A stretch of DNA of 56,276 nt from the NCBI RefSeq assembly GCF_001598355.1, contig NZ_BCYU01000024.1, forward strand, positions 1-56,276, given 5' to 3'. Source of the stretch: Sphingomonas asaccharolytica NBRC 15499 (GTDB lineage: Bacteria > Pseudomonadota > Alphaproteobacteria > Sphingomonadales > Sphingomonadaceae). Shown here one piece after another: positions 8,180 through 15,459 of the stretch (positions are counted from its first letter, which is position 1; the number at the start of each line of letters is the position of its first letter). The translations under genes and the position numbers were made by a program. The notes beneath the pieces were generated by a model that had not been told where the DNA came from, ran no database searches, and was given only the letters and a program-made list of their open reading frames with translations.

Positions 8180-9186
8180 CCGTCGATCCCACGCTTGCTT
8201 ACATCTGGGCGTTCGTCATCGCGTTCGCGGTGTTCATGTACGTGGTGATGGACGGCTTCGACCTCGGCATCGGCATCTTGTTCCCGGCGTTTGGCGTCGG
8301 CGAGGAGCGCGATCAGGCAATGAACGCGATCGCGCCGGTATGGGACGGCAACGAGACCTGGCTGGTGCTGGGTGGCGGCGGGCTGATGGCGGCGTTCCCG
8401 CTCGCCTTCGCGATCCTGATGCCGGCGATGTACCCGCCAATTATCGCAATGTTGCTCGGCCTGGTGTTTCGCGGCGTCGCGTTCGAGTTCCGCTGGCGCG
8501 ACCCGCGGCACCGCGCCTTCTGGGATTTGGCGTTTACCGTCGGATCGGTGACCGCCGCGCTGGCGCAAGGGATCGTGCTCGGCGCGCTCCTTCAGGGCGT
8601 GCAGGTCACGGGTCGCGCTTATGGCGGCGGCTGGCTCGACTGGCTGTCGCCTTTCTCGCTACTGACCGGCGTCGGGACGGTCGCGGCCTATGCGTTGCTG
8701 GGCAGCTGCTGGCTGATCTTCAAGACCGAGGGCGGGACGCAGGCGCATGCTTATCGCCTAGCGAAAATCGCCGGGGTTGCGGCGGCGATCGCGGTGATCG
8801 CGGTGAGTGCGGCAACACCGTTTCTCGAGCATCGCTATTACCAGCGCTGGTTCACGTTCCCGAACGTGCTAGTCGCGGCGCAAGTGCCGCTGGTGGTGGC
8901 TGTGCTGTCGCTCGCTTTCTGGTGGGCATTGCTCAGGAAGAAGGAGTTGATGCCGTTCCTCCTGACCCTCGCTCTCTATCTGCTGTGCTTCATCGGGCTG
9001 GGGATCAGCATGTTTCCGGACATCGTCCCCGGATCGGTGTCGATCGTCCAGGCGGCGTCGCCCGCGATCAGCCAGACTTTCATGCTGATCGGCATCGCGA
9101 TCATGGTGCCGCTGATCCTGACCTACACCGCCTGGTCGTACTGGGTGTTCCGCGGCAAGGTCGGCGACTCGGCGGGCTATCATTGA
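8176..9186 (+). CDS. cydB: Cytochrome bd-type quinol oxidase subunit II
   Basis: This is the membrane partner of CydA. It has 336 residues, eight or so helices, and begins MTVDPTLAYIWAFVIAFAVF followed by the family motif MDGFDLGIGILFP and PVWDGNETWLVLGGGGLMAAFP. The start ATG overlaps the cydA stop (ATGA, 8176-8179) and GGGAGG lies upstream, so translation is coupled. The gene is intact and ends one base into the start of the small subunit gene. The pair with GRQPW-type CydA supports a CIO-type oxidase used at low oxygen or under cyanide or nitric oxide stress (family knowledge). Confidence 0.95.
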   Translation: MTVDPTLAYIWAFVIAFAVFMYVVMDGFDLGIGILFPAFGVGEERDQAMNAIAPVWDGNETWLVLGGGGLMAAFPLAFAILMPAMYPPIIAMLLGLVFRGVAFEFRWRDPRHRAFWDLAFTVGSVTAALAQGIVLGALLQGVQVTGRAYGGGWLDWLSPFSLLTGVGTVAAYALLGSCWLIFKTEGGTQAHAYRLAKIAGVAAAIAVIAVSAATPFLEHRYYQRWFTFPNVLVAAQVPLVVAVLSLAFWWALLRKKELMPFLLTLALYLLCFIGLGISMFPDIVPGSVSIVQAASPAISQTFMLIGIAIMVPLILTYTAWSYWVFRGKVGDSAGYH

Positions 9187-9305
9187 TGGCGGAGGACGCC
9201 GGTCCATTATGGAAACGTCTCGGCTGGATGGCGGCGATCTGGGCGGTTAGCGTCGCAGCGCTGGCGGTGGTGGCGATGGCGATTCGCAGCGTTCTGCACG
9301 CTTGA
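9186..9305 (+). CDS. DUF2474-like small subunit of the bd oxidase (39 aa)
   Basis: This small single-helix membrane protein is translated from ATG 9186, which overlaps the cydB stop in TGATG. The sequence has the pattern PLWKRLGWMAAIWAVSVAAL, one transmembrane helix with a positively charged N-terminal flank, and ends VLHA. Small proteins of the DUF2474 or CydX type regularly follow cydAB and stabilise the complex. Position, size and the single helix make this a confident call even though it is too short for most gene finders. It is the last gene of the cyd operon. Confidence 0.82.
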   Translation: MAEDAGPLWKRLGWMAAIWAVSVAALAVVAMAIRSVLHA

Positions 9306-9354
9306 TCGCGCGCGGCAGCTGGGCCAGTGAAGCGGTACGATGACGGGGGAAGAG

Positions 9355-9660
9355 ATGTCGCAGGAACGGCTGACGCACCATGATTTCGCGCCGCATGTGG
9401 GCACTGACTTCACGGTGCCCGCGGAGGACGATTCCGTATTGATCCACTTCGTGCTGACCGACGTTAAGGCGCTAAGCCGTAAGCCCGGTTCCGGCGACTT
9501 CCGTGATCCGTTCCAGCTGACGTTCCGGGTCGCGACACAGGATGTTTTTCCGCAAGGTCTCTATCCGCTGACGCACCCGGTACTGGGCCAGTACGACATC
9601 TTTCTGGTGCCAGCCGCAAAGAGCGACGCTGGGGTCGATTATTGCGCGACGTTCAACTGA
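9355..9660 (+). CDS. DUF6916-like small protein, neighbour of collar proteins
   Basis: This is a 101-residue soluble protein, probably all beta. Start ATG 9355 is preferred to ATG 9340 because GGGGGA sits about 4-5 bases before it. Its pattern (HDFAPHVGTDFTV, FQLTFRVAT, FPQGLYPLTHPVLGQYDIFLVP) fits DUF6916, a family I recall as commonly encoded beside microcystin-dependent/tail-collar proteins; that assignment is from memory of the family and moderately sure. The function is unknown. Its end overlaps the end of the convergent acetyltransferase gene by 8 bp. Confidence 0.7.
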   Translation: MSQERLTHHDFAPHVGTDFTVPAEDDSVLIHFVLTDVKALSRKPGSGDFRDPFQLTFRVATQDVFPQGLYPLTHPVLGQYDIFLVPAAKSDAGVDYCATFN

Positions 9661-10183
9661 GACCGTCAGGCTCCCAGTCCATTTCCAGATAGATTTCTTC
9701 TTCGCGGATCACCTTGAATCCCATTCGATCGTAGAGCGATCTCGCCGGATTTGTGCGTTCGACGAAGATGTCGACCCCCTTACCTCGCGCCCGGGCGTAC
9801 ACCTGAAGCGCGGTGATGATCGCGGTGCCGATACCATGGTCGCGGCTGCCCGGTATCAGCGCGATGTCGACGATATGGGCGCGGGTGCGCCGCTCGTTGA
9901 GATAAAGGCGGCCGACGGGAACGCCATCGCGTTCGAGTACGTCGTACCTCGTATCGGCCAGAAAGGAGCGATAATGCTTCCGCTGCGCACTGAACTGCTG
10001 GATCAGAAAGGCGCGTTTCTGCTCCTCGGGCCACGGCACCAAAGCAAGCTCATCGGCGCGCGTCGACGCGAAGAGCTGCATCAGGAAAGGCAAATCGTCG
10101 TCAGTTTCCGGACGAAGCAAAAAGCCTTTGGACAGCAAAGCCTCCGGCAACGAAAATCCCGGAGGCCCAGCGGTTTCGGTCAT
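9653..10183 (-). CDS. GNAT family N-acetyltransferase
   Basis: This is a 176-residue acyl-CoA-dependent N-acetyltransferase. ATG 10183 (MTETAGPPGFSLPEALLSKG) is used; the longer frame upstream runs through the collar gene in another phase. The acetyl-CoA motif R-D-H-G-I-G-T (about residues 108-114) follows the beta strand VDIALIPG, and the C-terminal ARSLYDRMGFKVI is typical of GNAT. It starts 10 bp after the last collar gene, so it is probably the end of that operon. The substrate is unknown; acetylation of the co-expressed collar proteins is possible but only inferred from position. Confidence 0.85.
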   Translation of the reverse strand: MTETAGPPGFSLPEALLSKGFLLRPETDDDLPFLMQLFASTRADELALVPWPEEQKRAFLIQQFSAQRKHYRSFLADTRYDVLERDGVPVGRLYLNERRTRAHIVDIALIPGSRDHGIGTAIITALQVYARARGKGVDIFVERTNPARSLYDRMGFKVIREEEIYLEMDWEPDGLS

Positions 10184-10193
10184 GATGGATCGA

Positions 10194-10736
10194 TCAGTTA
10201 CGCGCCGGAAATATGCCTTGCAGCGCGATGATGAAGGTGACTGCCAGATATGGCTGCGCATTGTTGTGCGGCTGCGAACCACCGGCCAACGAAATCGACT
10301 GTGGCGCCAGCGAAATCCGATTCGTAGGCGCGGCGGCGGCATAGAGCTGATTGGGCGACGTATTGGTGAACAGCGAGTTCGAACTCGGCGTTTCGCCTGG
10401 GTTGGAATTCGCAATCACAGCGCCCGAAATCGAGTGGGTATGCGCAGGCATCTCAGTCGTCAGTAGCGTGACGGAGTTCTCACCGCCCGTTTCGCCGAGA
10501 TCGCGCGTACTAAGACCGGGAGGCGGACCGCTGTTGCCCGTATGCATCGGCGCACGACCTTGCAGATCGGGCAACTGGAAATTCGTCGTTCCATTGCCGC
10601 CATAGGTCGTGCCGAGCAACGAGAATAACGCCGTATTCTGCGAGATTGGTAGCAGTTGGCCGTTGCACAGGGCCCAGCCCCTAGGCGCGAAATTGCCGGC
10701 GAACATGCGAATCTCGGCAAGGTAAGGATTGCTCAT
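10194..10736 (-). CDS. Tail-collar domain protein (MdpB-like), copy 1
   Basis: This is a 180-residue protein with a phage tail-collar fold (PF07484), of the microcystin-dependent protein B type. It begins MSNPYLAEIRMFAGNFAPRG, then WALCNGQLLPISQNTALFSL and GTTYGGNGTTNFQLPDLQGR, the collar signature, and ends with QPHNNAQPYLAVTFIIALQG. There is no signal peptide. It is the third of three tandem paralogues on the minus strand, transcribed ahead of a GNAT gene. Such proteins occur in many bacteria outside prophages; a role in a surface or contractile structure is family speculation. Confidence 0.88.
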   Translation of the reverse strand: MSNPYLAEIRMFAGNFAPRGWALCNGQLLPISQNTALFSLLGTTYGGNGTTNFQLPDLQGRAPMHTGNSGPPPGLSTRDLGETGGENSVTLLTTEMPAHTHSISGAVIANSNPGETPSSNSLFTNTSPNQLYAAAAPTNRISLAPQSISLAGGSQPHNNAQPYLAVTFIIALQGIFPARN

Positions 10737-10752
10737 GGTTTGTCCTTCCGCG

Positions 10753-11310
10753 TCAATTCTGGGAGGGGTAAATGCCTTCCAGCGCGATGATGAAGTTGAT
10801 GCACAGATAAGGCATCATATTATCATGCGGCTGGCTGTTTCCCGTGATGCCGATGATGCCGGCCAACATCGGCTTCAAGTCGCCGGCAACCGGAGTCTTG
10901 CTCGGGTCGGTATAAAGTTGGGCCGAATTTCCGCCGACCGCCTGTTTCGGCCGGCATGGCATGGTGTTGGAGGCGGGCGCGTCGTTGGTCGGATCGACGT
11001 TGTTCGCGACTGGTTGATGACCGTGACTTGGCAATTGGCCGATGGTCAACGTCACTTGTTCGGTGCCGGCCGTCTCTCCGATGACTCGCGACGTAAGTCC
11101 GTTACCGGTGCCCATATGAAGGGGGATCCGGCCCCGAAGGTCGGGAAGGTTGAAGGTGGACTGGCCATCGCCGCCATAGGTGGTGCCGATGAGCTGGAAC
11201 AATGTCTCGTTCTGCGAGATAGGCGTATTCTGCCCGCTACAGAATGCATAGCCGCGCGGCGCGAAAGTGCCGCCGAACATCCTGATTTCACCAATATAAG
11301 GATTCGCCAT
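10753..11310 (-). CDS. Tail-collar domain protein (MdpB-like), copy 2
   Basis: This is the middle paralogue, 185 residues, with the same architecture: MANPYIGEIRMFGGTFAPRG, YAFCSGQNTPISQNETLFQL, GTTYGGDGQSTFNLPDLRGR and the C-terminal LCINFIIALEGIYPSQN. The variable central part (about residues 95-150) differs strongly from the other two copies, as expected if the tip region carries the specificity. It is 16 bp from copy 1 and 36 bp from copy 3, so all three are likely co-transcribed. Confidence 0.88.
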   Translation of the reverse strand: MANPYIGEIRMFGGTFAPRGYAFCSGQNTPISQNETLFQLIGTTYGGDGQSTFNLPDLRGRIPLHMGTGNGLTSRVIGETAGTEQVTLTIGQLPSHGHQPVANNVDPTNDAPASNTMPCRPKQAVGGNSAQLYTDPSKTPVAGDLKPMLAGIIGITGNSQPHDNMMPYLCINFIIALEGIYPSQN

Positions 11311-11346
11311 TGTGAGCCTCTCATTCGCGATCTTGCGCGGTTCCGA

Positions 11347-11886
11347 TCAATTGCGCGACGGGAAGATGCCTTGAAGCGCGATACAGATGTTGAGCACCAG
11401 ATAAGGCTGCATATTGTTGTGCGGCTGGCCGCCGCCCTGGTTGGGCATGCTGAGCGGATTGAGCGGAACGTAAGAAGAATTGGGTGCATTGAACGTCGCG
11501 AAATAATCGACGGCCTGCGCATCGACGTCATCGGCAAAGATGCCGGCATTGACCGGTTTCTTCGTCGCCGGCAGCGTGGTTGCGGCGAAGGTATGGGTGT
11601 GCGACGGCATTTCCGTACTGATCAGGGTGTGATTTTCCTCACCCGCTACCTGCCCGAGTACAACGTTGGATAGACCAGAGCCTTGACCCCAATGGATCGG
11701 TGCCCGCCCCTGCAAATTGGGCAGCGCGAAAATGGTGACACCGTTGCCGCCATAGGTCGTACCCAGGATCGCGAACAGAGCCTGGTTCTGTGCAATGGAC
11801 AACAATTGACCATTGCATAGTGCCCAGCCTTTTGGCGCGAAATTGAACGAGAAAATCCTGATTTCGCCAAGGAATGGTTCTGCCAT
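11347..11886 (-). CDS. Tail-collar domain protein (MdpB-like), copy 3
   Basis: This is the first gene of the collar operon, 179 residues: MAEPFLGEIRIFSFNFAPKG, WALCNGQLLSIAQNQALFAI, GTTYGGNGVTIFALPNLQGR, ending LVLNICIALQGIFPSRN. The three copies share the N-terminal collar and the C-terminal strand and differ in the centre. The 277-bp spacer upstream of it also serves the divergent precursor-peptide gene. No phage portal, capsid, tape-measure or integrase genes lie nearby, so the trio is not part of a visible prophage. Confidence 0.88.
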   Translation of the reverse strand: MAEPFLGEIRIFSFNFAPKGWALCNGQLLSIAQNQALFAILGTTYGGNGVTIFALPNLQGRAPIHWGQGSGLSNVVLGQVAGEENHTLISTEMPSHTHTFAATTLPATKKPVNAGIFADDVDAQAVDYFATFNAPNSSYVPLNPLSMPNQGGGQPHNNMQPYLVLNICIALQGIFPSRN

Positions 11887-12002
11887 ATTCCAGCCTCTCG
11901 TTTTTATTCGGGATGCGGAGGGCGACCGAGTCGATGCTCTCCCCCCGGCGGCATCGGATGAGATCGATAAGAGATTTTCTCGGAGATTCCTAGCTGGCTA
12001 AG

Positions 12003-12021
12003 AAAAAAAGCCCCGAAGGAC
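12003..12021 (-). terminator. Candidate rho-independent terminator of the RiPP operon
   Basis: On the minus strand GUCC (12021-12018), loop UUCG and GGGC (12013-12010) are followed by seven U (12009-12003). The stem is only 4 bp with one G-U pair but closes a stable UUCG tetraloop. It would stop transcripts running out of the cyclase gene before the collar genes. An alternative 8-bp pairing of 12010-12017 with 12099-12106 is also possible. Confidence 0.4.
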
Positions 12022-12081
12022 GACGCCTGCGAAGTTGGTTCAAAACGGTGCGTGTTTTTCTATGCGGGAATGTCGTCCGAC

Positions 12082-12139
12082 TTGACCAGTCGCCCCGATT
12101 CGGGGCAAATGTACCGAAGAAAGATGGCGTAACCGCCAT
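12082..12139 (+). promoter_or_regulatory. Candidate promoter and hairpin leader of the precursor-peptide gene
   Basis: A -35-like TTGACC (12082-12087) is followed by the palindrome GCCCCGA-T-TCGGGGC (12092-12106), then a second inverted repeat ATGGCG/CGCCAT (12124-12129 with 12134-12139). No good -10 box is seen. The right arm of the palindrome can also pair with GCCCCGAA at 12010-12017, giving mutually exclusive folds on the plus strand. The repeats are seen directly; operator or attenuator function is inference. Confidence 0.35.
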
Positions 12140-12163
12140 ACGCATACTCGGGGGAATCTTGCG

Positions 12164-12328
12164 ATGCCGGATGTCGATTCACCTACTTTCGAATTGCCGT
12201 CCTCGAGCGAGCGCAAACGGTGGGAAACGCCTGTCGTGATTCTTGCATCGACGCAGCACAGTACGCGGCAATACACCACCAGCGGCGTGGACGGCATCGC
12301 CACCACGGGATCACCATACGGCTCCTGA
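12164..12328 (+). CDS. Candidate lasso-like RiPP precursor peptide (54 aa)
   Basis: This ORF is too short for routine calling but has a good start: GGGGAA (12151-12156) lies 7 bases before ATG 12164. The leader carries W20-E-T-P23-V-V-I, which matches the Y/W-x-x-P motif bound by the RRE protein of lasso systems. Thr34 would be at position -2 of the core, the hallmark of lasso leaders, if cleavage follows Arg35. The predicted core is QYTTSGVDGIATTGSPYGS: Asp at core position 8 can accept a ring bond from residue 1, and the peptide ends in Ser, the phosphorylation site in paeninodin-type peptides. W20 is 16 residues before the core, close to the spacing in known leaders as I recall them. Gln at core position 1 is unusual. 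It lies convergent to the cyclase gene, 20 bp from its end. Confidence 0.62.
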   Translation: MPDVDSPTFELPSSSERKRWETPVVILASTQHSTRQYTTSGVDGIATTGSPYGS

Positions 12329-12348
12329 TTGCGTGCGGCCGTTCGGCA

Positions 12349-14256
12349 TTAGAGATTGCTGCGGTCCAGCCAACCAAGGAAACGCGCTTTGGTCAGAGCG
12401 GCCATCGCAAAATTGAGTCGGATACGTTCGCTCTTTCTCTCATCCGACGCGCTGTTGGCGACCATTGCAGTAAGTGCCGCAACGTCGATATAGCGCGACA
12501 CTGCCTCGTCCTGTTCGAGGTCGCGCAAGGCGGCGAGCATGGCCGGAGCAGCGGCCGCATTCATCGCCAGTCTATCGGGTTCCTCCGAATCGTTTCCCGG
12601 TCCGCGCCGAACCAGCGCGACCGGCAGCAGGTCGGCGAATGCAGTGCGCGCTAGCCAGCGTTCGCGGCCGTCGTGAAACAACAGATGATCGGGCAGGGCG
12701 AAGGCAAGCTCGACCACGCGCTTATCGTGGAACGGCCGGGTCAGGTCGAGATCGGGGGTGTCGGCTCCATAATTGCTGCCGATCGCGCTGGCCGACATCC
12801 GGTGGCACAATTCTTCCCACCGGTCGCGCCAGCGCGCACCCGCGCGATATCCGTCGCGCAGAAGGGTGCTATCGACCGCTCGCCGGGTGATCGCATCGCG
12901 CGCAAAATCGAGTTGCACGCCGCGCCGGCGCCAGGCTGGGACGAAACCATTGACCGCGTTTCGCCAACCCGCCTGCACGCGTTGGGGGAGGAAGGCGCTA
13001 ATCACGTCCCGGCCGGCGACGCGGACGGGAGACCAGCCGGTAAAGCGCATCCGAGCGATGAATTCCCGCGCGAACCGACGCAGGTGGCCCTTGCGCAGGA
13101 TCGCGCCGAGCATAGCGGTATCGTACGGATTGACCGTATAATCGCCGCCATGACCATCGAGTGCCAGTCGCGATCCTGCGGCGCGCGCGATTCGGCCGAT
13201 GCCGCGGCGCGCCACGCTGGGCGCGTGCCACAATCCCGTCGCGGCGAAGCTGCCCTCCAAGTCGTCATAGGGGCTCTCGTCGCCGCGAACATAATAGCGG
13301 ATGTCGAGCCCCGGCAAACCGCGGAAAGCCTCGACTGCCGCCCGCGCGTTCCGTCGCGAATCGCCCTCAGGCAGCACCGACGACGCACAGATCAGCGAGC
13401 GGCCCTGGTCGTTTAACAATGGGCCGGCAATTACGGCGATGGTGCCACTGTCAAATCCCCCGCTGAACAACAAGGTCGCTGGATTGATCAGGCGTCGTAC
13501 TCGACAAGCCACTGCTTCCTCGATCGTCGCGCGATAGGCGGCGATGAGCTGCGTGTCGTCCTTGCCTATGTGGTCCTGGCCGGCATGCGGCCGCCAAAAG
13601 CGGAATGGCGCCACAGTGCCGTCGGATGCGACGATGAGGCGCGTTCCGCCCGGAAGGACAGTGATTCCTTGATATAAGAACTCGCCTTCGATGCGCTGAG
13701 TTGAACGCAGCAGCCGCCGCGCAAGCTCGTCCTCGTCAAGCCGCCGCGGCACGCCGTCGGCGGCGAACAGTGCCGGAAGCTCGCTAGCAAAGGCGATGAA
13801 GCCCTCGCCGCGATGATAGAAGAGTGTGCGCTGGCCCATATGGTCACGAGCGAGCAGCAAGCGGCCACGGGTTCGGTCCCACAGCGCGAAGGCGAAATCG
13901 CCGAGCAAGTACTCGGTGCATGATTCGCCCCAATGCCGCCACGCACGGAGCAGGATTTCGCTGTCTGGCAGCACAGCGAGATCATCGGCTGCGATGCCAA
14001 GTGTCGAGGCCAGTTCCTCGCGATTGTCGAGCCGGAGGTCGGCGACCAGCACGGCGTCGCGCGCGACGATGGGCTGCGCCTCGTGCACGTCCTCGCGATT
14101 GACCCGCATGAGGCAGTGACCGAGCGCAAGCCGGCCCAGATCGATCGTTTCAACCCCGTCGGCTCCGCGATGCTTCATGCGATGAGCCATGCGGTCGACA
14201 GTGCGCGGCGTCACGTCGGCGCCGTCGAATCGAAGAATGCCGCAGATCGCGCTCAT
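12349..14256 (-). CDS. Asparagine-synthetase-type lasso cyclase (635 aa)
   Basis: This is an ATP-dependent amide-forming enzyme of the AsnB fold, as used for macrolactam closure in lasso peptides (C protein). The N-terminal class-II amidotransferase-like domain spans about 1-210 with RLDNREEL, GDFAFALWD (119-127) and ARDHMGQRTLFY (136-147). The synthetase domain carries the PP-loop SGGFDS (265-270) and the motif DGHGGDY. The protein starts MSAICGI, so the amidotransferase Cys is residue 5, not the N-terminal residue needed for glutaminase activity; this start pattern is typical of lasso cyclases rather than of true AsnB. It is the last gene of the minus-strand operon; the RRE gene ends 48 bp upstream. 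A second, canonical AsnB lies at 51.7-53.5 kb. Confidence 0.82.
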   Translation of the reverse strand: MSAICGILRFDGADVTPRTVDRMAHRMKHRGADGVETIDLGRLALGHCLMRVNREDVHEAQPIVARDAVLVADLRLDNREELASTLGIAADDLAVLPDSEILLRAWRHWGESCTEYLLGDFAFALWDRTRGRLLLARDHMGQRTLFYHRGEGFIAFASELPALFAADGVPRRLDEDELARRLLRSTQRIEGEFLYQGITVLPGGTRLIVASDGTVAPFRFWRPHAGQDHIGKDDTQLIAAYRATIEEAVACRVRRLINPATLLFSGGFDSGTIAVIAGPLLNDQGRSLICASSVLPEGDSRRNARAAVEAFRGLPGLDIRYYVRGDESPYDDLEGSFAATGLWHAPSVARRGIGRIARAAGSRLALDGHGGDYTVNPYDTAMLGAILRKGHLRRFAREFIARMRFTGWSPVRVAGRDVISAFLPQRVQAGWRNAVNGFVPAWRRRGVQLDFARDAITRRAVDSTLLRDGYRAGARWRDRWEELCHRMSASAIGSNYGADTPDLDLTRPFHDKRVVELAFALPDHLLFHDGRERWLARTAFADLLPVALVRRGPGNDSEEPDRLAMNAAAAPAMLAALRDLEQDEAVSRYIDVAALTAMVANSASDERKSERIRLNFAMAALTKARFLGWLDRSNL

Positions 14257-14304
14257 GGCCGCACCGCCATTATCGCGCGCCCGGAGCCGTCGCCCGCTGG
14301 ACGC

Positions 14305-14574
14305 TCACGCGCTTTGGTCGAGACGCACCGCGCCATGCTCGCCAAGCGTCGCTAGAAACGTGTCGACCTCGGTGCGGCAAGTCGCGAGATCGACCTCATA
14401 TTCAGCGATGAGCGCGTCGCACAGCGAGTCGATCGTACGCGGCGTCTCGATCAGTTCCCAAATGCGCGCGCCGACTTCGCTCAGCCCGATATAATTGCCC
14501 TTGGCGGCGCTCATCATCACAAGTTCGTCGCCGACCCTGGCGGCGAGCCAATCGCCTTCACGATGGATCATCAT
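14305..14574 (-). CDS. PqqD-family RRE protein (lasso B1-type)
   Basis: This is an 89-residue RiPP recognition element with the PqqD fold, which binds the leader peptide and delivers it to the processing enzymes. The sequence has the family pattern WLAARVGDELVMMSAAKGNY, then GLSEVGARIWELIETPRTID, and a C-terminal helix pair (SLCDALIAEYEVD, TEVDTFLATL). ATG 14574 has GGAG five bases upstream. It is a stand-alone RRE, not fused to a peptidase. The sulfotransferase gene ends 12 bp upstream and the cyclase follows 48 bp downstream, so it belongs to the operon. Its presence next to a cyclase with an AsnB fold is the strongest family-level indication of a lasso-type system. Confidence 0.88.
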   Translation of the reverse strand: MMIHREGDWLAARVGDELVMMSAAKGNYIGLSEVGARIWELIETPRTIDSLCDALIAEYEVDLATCRTEVDTFLATLGEHGAVRLDQSA

Positions 14575-14586
14575 TCTGTCTCCGTC

Positions 14587-15459
14587 CTATCGGGTCGACC
14601 GGTTATAGCCGAGCCGGCCCATCATGGCGCCATGATCGCGCTCGACGCGGGCGATCTGTTTGCTCGTCAGTTCGTCGCGCCAGCCGCCGGCGGCGCCGCG
14701 CCGAAAGAAGCTGCGCACCTGGCGAGGCGCCTCGCGAAAGCCGCTCGCCGCCTCCTGGCGCTGCAGCTCGTCGATCGACGCGAAGGCGATCGCGCGGTCG
14801 AGTCGCGTGGGATCGGCCTCCACCCCGGCAAAGGCGAGCGCAGCACGCATGATCGCAAAGGTATCCGCTAGCATGTCTTCGTAGCGGACGAGATGGACGG
14901 GAACATCTTGCTGGTCGAGCCAGCTTTCCGCGAATCCGCTCCAGCCGAGCAGGCGCTGGCGAAATTGGCGATCGATCCGATCGGTTGCCGAATCGAAACA
15001 GAAATCCTCGCGCGCCATGAAGTCGATCGCAGCATCGATCGAGCAGCGCATATGGTGTGCGAACGACGCAGCGACGTCGCGCGGGTCGCGGACGAACAGC
15101 AACGCGCCGGCAGCTCCCCGGGCGCCCGCCATCAGCGGCTCCCCCCAATCGGTCAGGGTGTAGGCGTCGTGGGTCTTGACGAAGCGGATCGGCAATCCTG
15201 TGTCGGCGAGCGGCCGCTCCCCGGCAGCAAAGGCGTAAGCGGCAGGGCGTAGCCGATCGATCTCGTCCATGGTCAGCAAGGTCGAGTCGATCAGCAGAGA
15301 TTGATCGAAGGGGTTGCGGCCGCTGGCGATCGTGTCGGTGCTGTCGATCTGATTGATGTCGACCGGCTTGTCGCCGTTGGACCACAGATTGGCCACGAGG
15401 ATGCGGAACCAAGTGTTGCCCGACTTCGGATAAGAAGCGAGCCATAATGTCGGAATCAC
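14587..15459 (-). CDS. Sulfotransferase (PAPS-dependent)
   Basis: This is a 290-residue cytosolic sulfotransferase. The GTG at 15459 is used: it overlaps the kinase stop as GTGA and has GAGGAA about 7 bases upstream, whereas ATG 15492 would overlap the kinase gene by 37 bp. The 5'-phosphosulfate loop is YPKSGNTWFR (10-19), the 3'-phosphate site RDPRD (124-128) and the late PAPS loop resembles RRGAAGGWRDEL. All key motifs are intact. Translational coupling to the HprK-type kinase and proximity to the RRE gene suggest it modifies the peptide, for example on Tyr, Ser or Thr; the core has Tyr2 and Tyr17 and several hydroxyl residues. The substrate is inferred, not shown. Confidence 0.88.
   Translation of the reverse strand: MIPTLWLASYPKSGNTWFRILVANLWSNGDKPVDINQIDSTDTIASGRNPFDQSLLIDSTLLTMDEIDRLRPAAYAFAAGERPLADTGLPIRFVKTHDAYTLTDWGEPLMAGARGAAGALLFVRDPRDVAASFAHHMRCSIDAAIDFMAREDFCFDSATDRIDRQFRQRLLGWSGFAESWLDQQDVPVHLVRYEDMLADTFAIMRAALAFAGVEADPTRLDRAIAFASIDELQRQEAASGFREAPRQVRSFFRRGAAGGWRDELTSKQIARVERDHGAMMGRLGYNRSTR

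Noticed and set aside
10194..11886. Remnant prophage
   Set aside because: Only collar-domain proteins are present. No integrase, capsid, portal, tape measure or lysis genes lie nearby, and such proteins occur outside phages.
12040..12306. 88-codon minus-strand frame opposite the precursor ORF
   Set aside because: It has no SD, no family pattern, and an irregular composition; the plus-strand 54-codon frame has the SD and lasso-like motifs.
12284..12328. Alternative core register starting at Gly41 (Thr39 at -2)
   Set aside because: A Gly at position 1 is attractive but this core has no Asp or Glu at positions 7-9, so a macrolactam could not form, and the W-x-x-P motif would be too far (21 residues). 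Starting at Gln36 fits Asp8.
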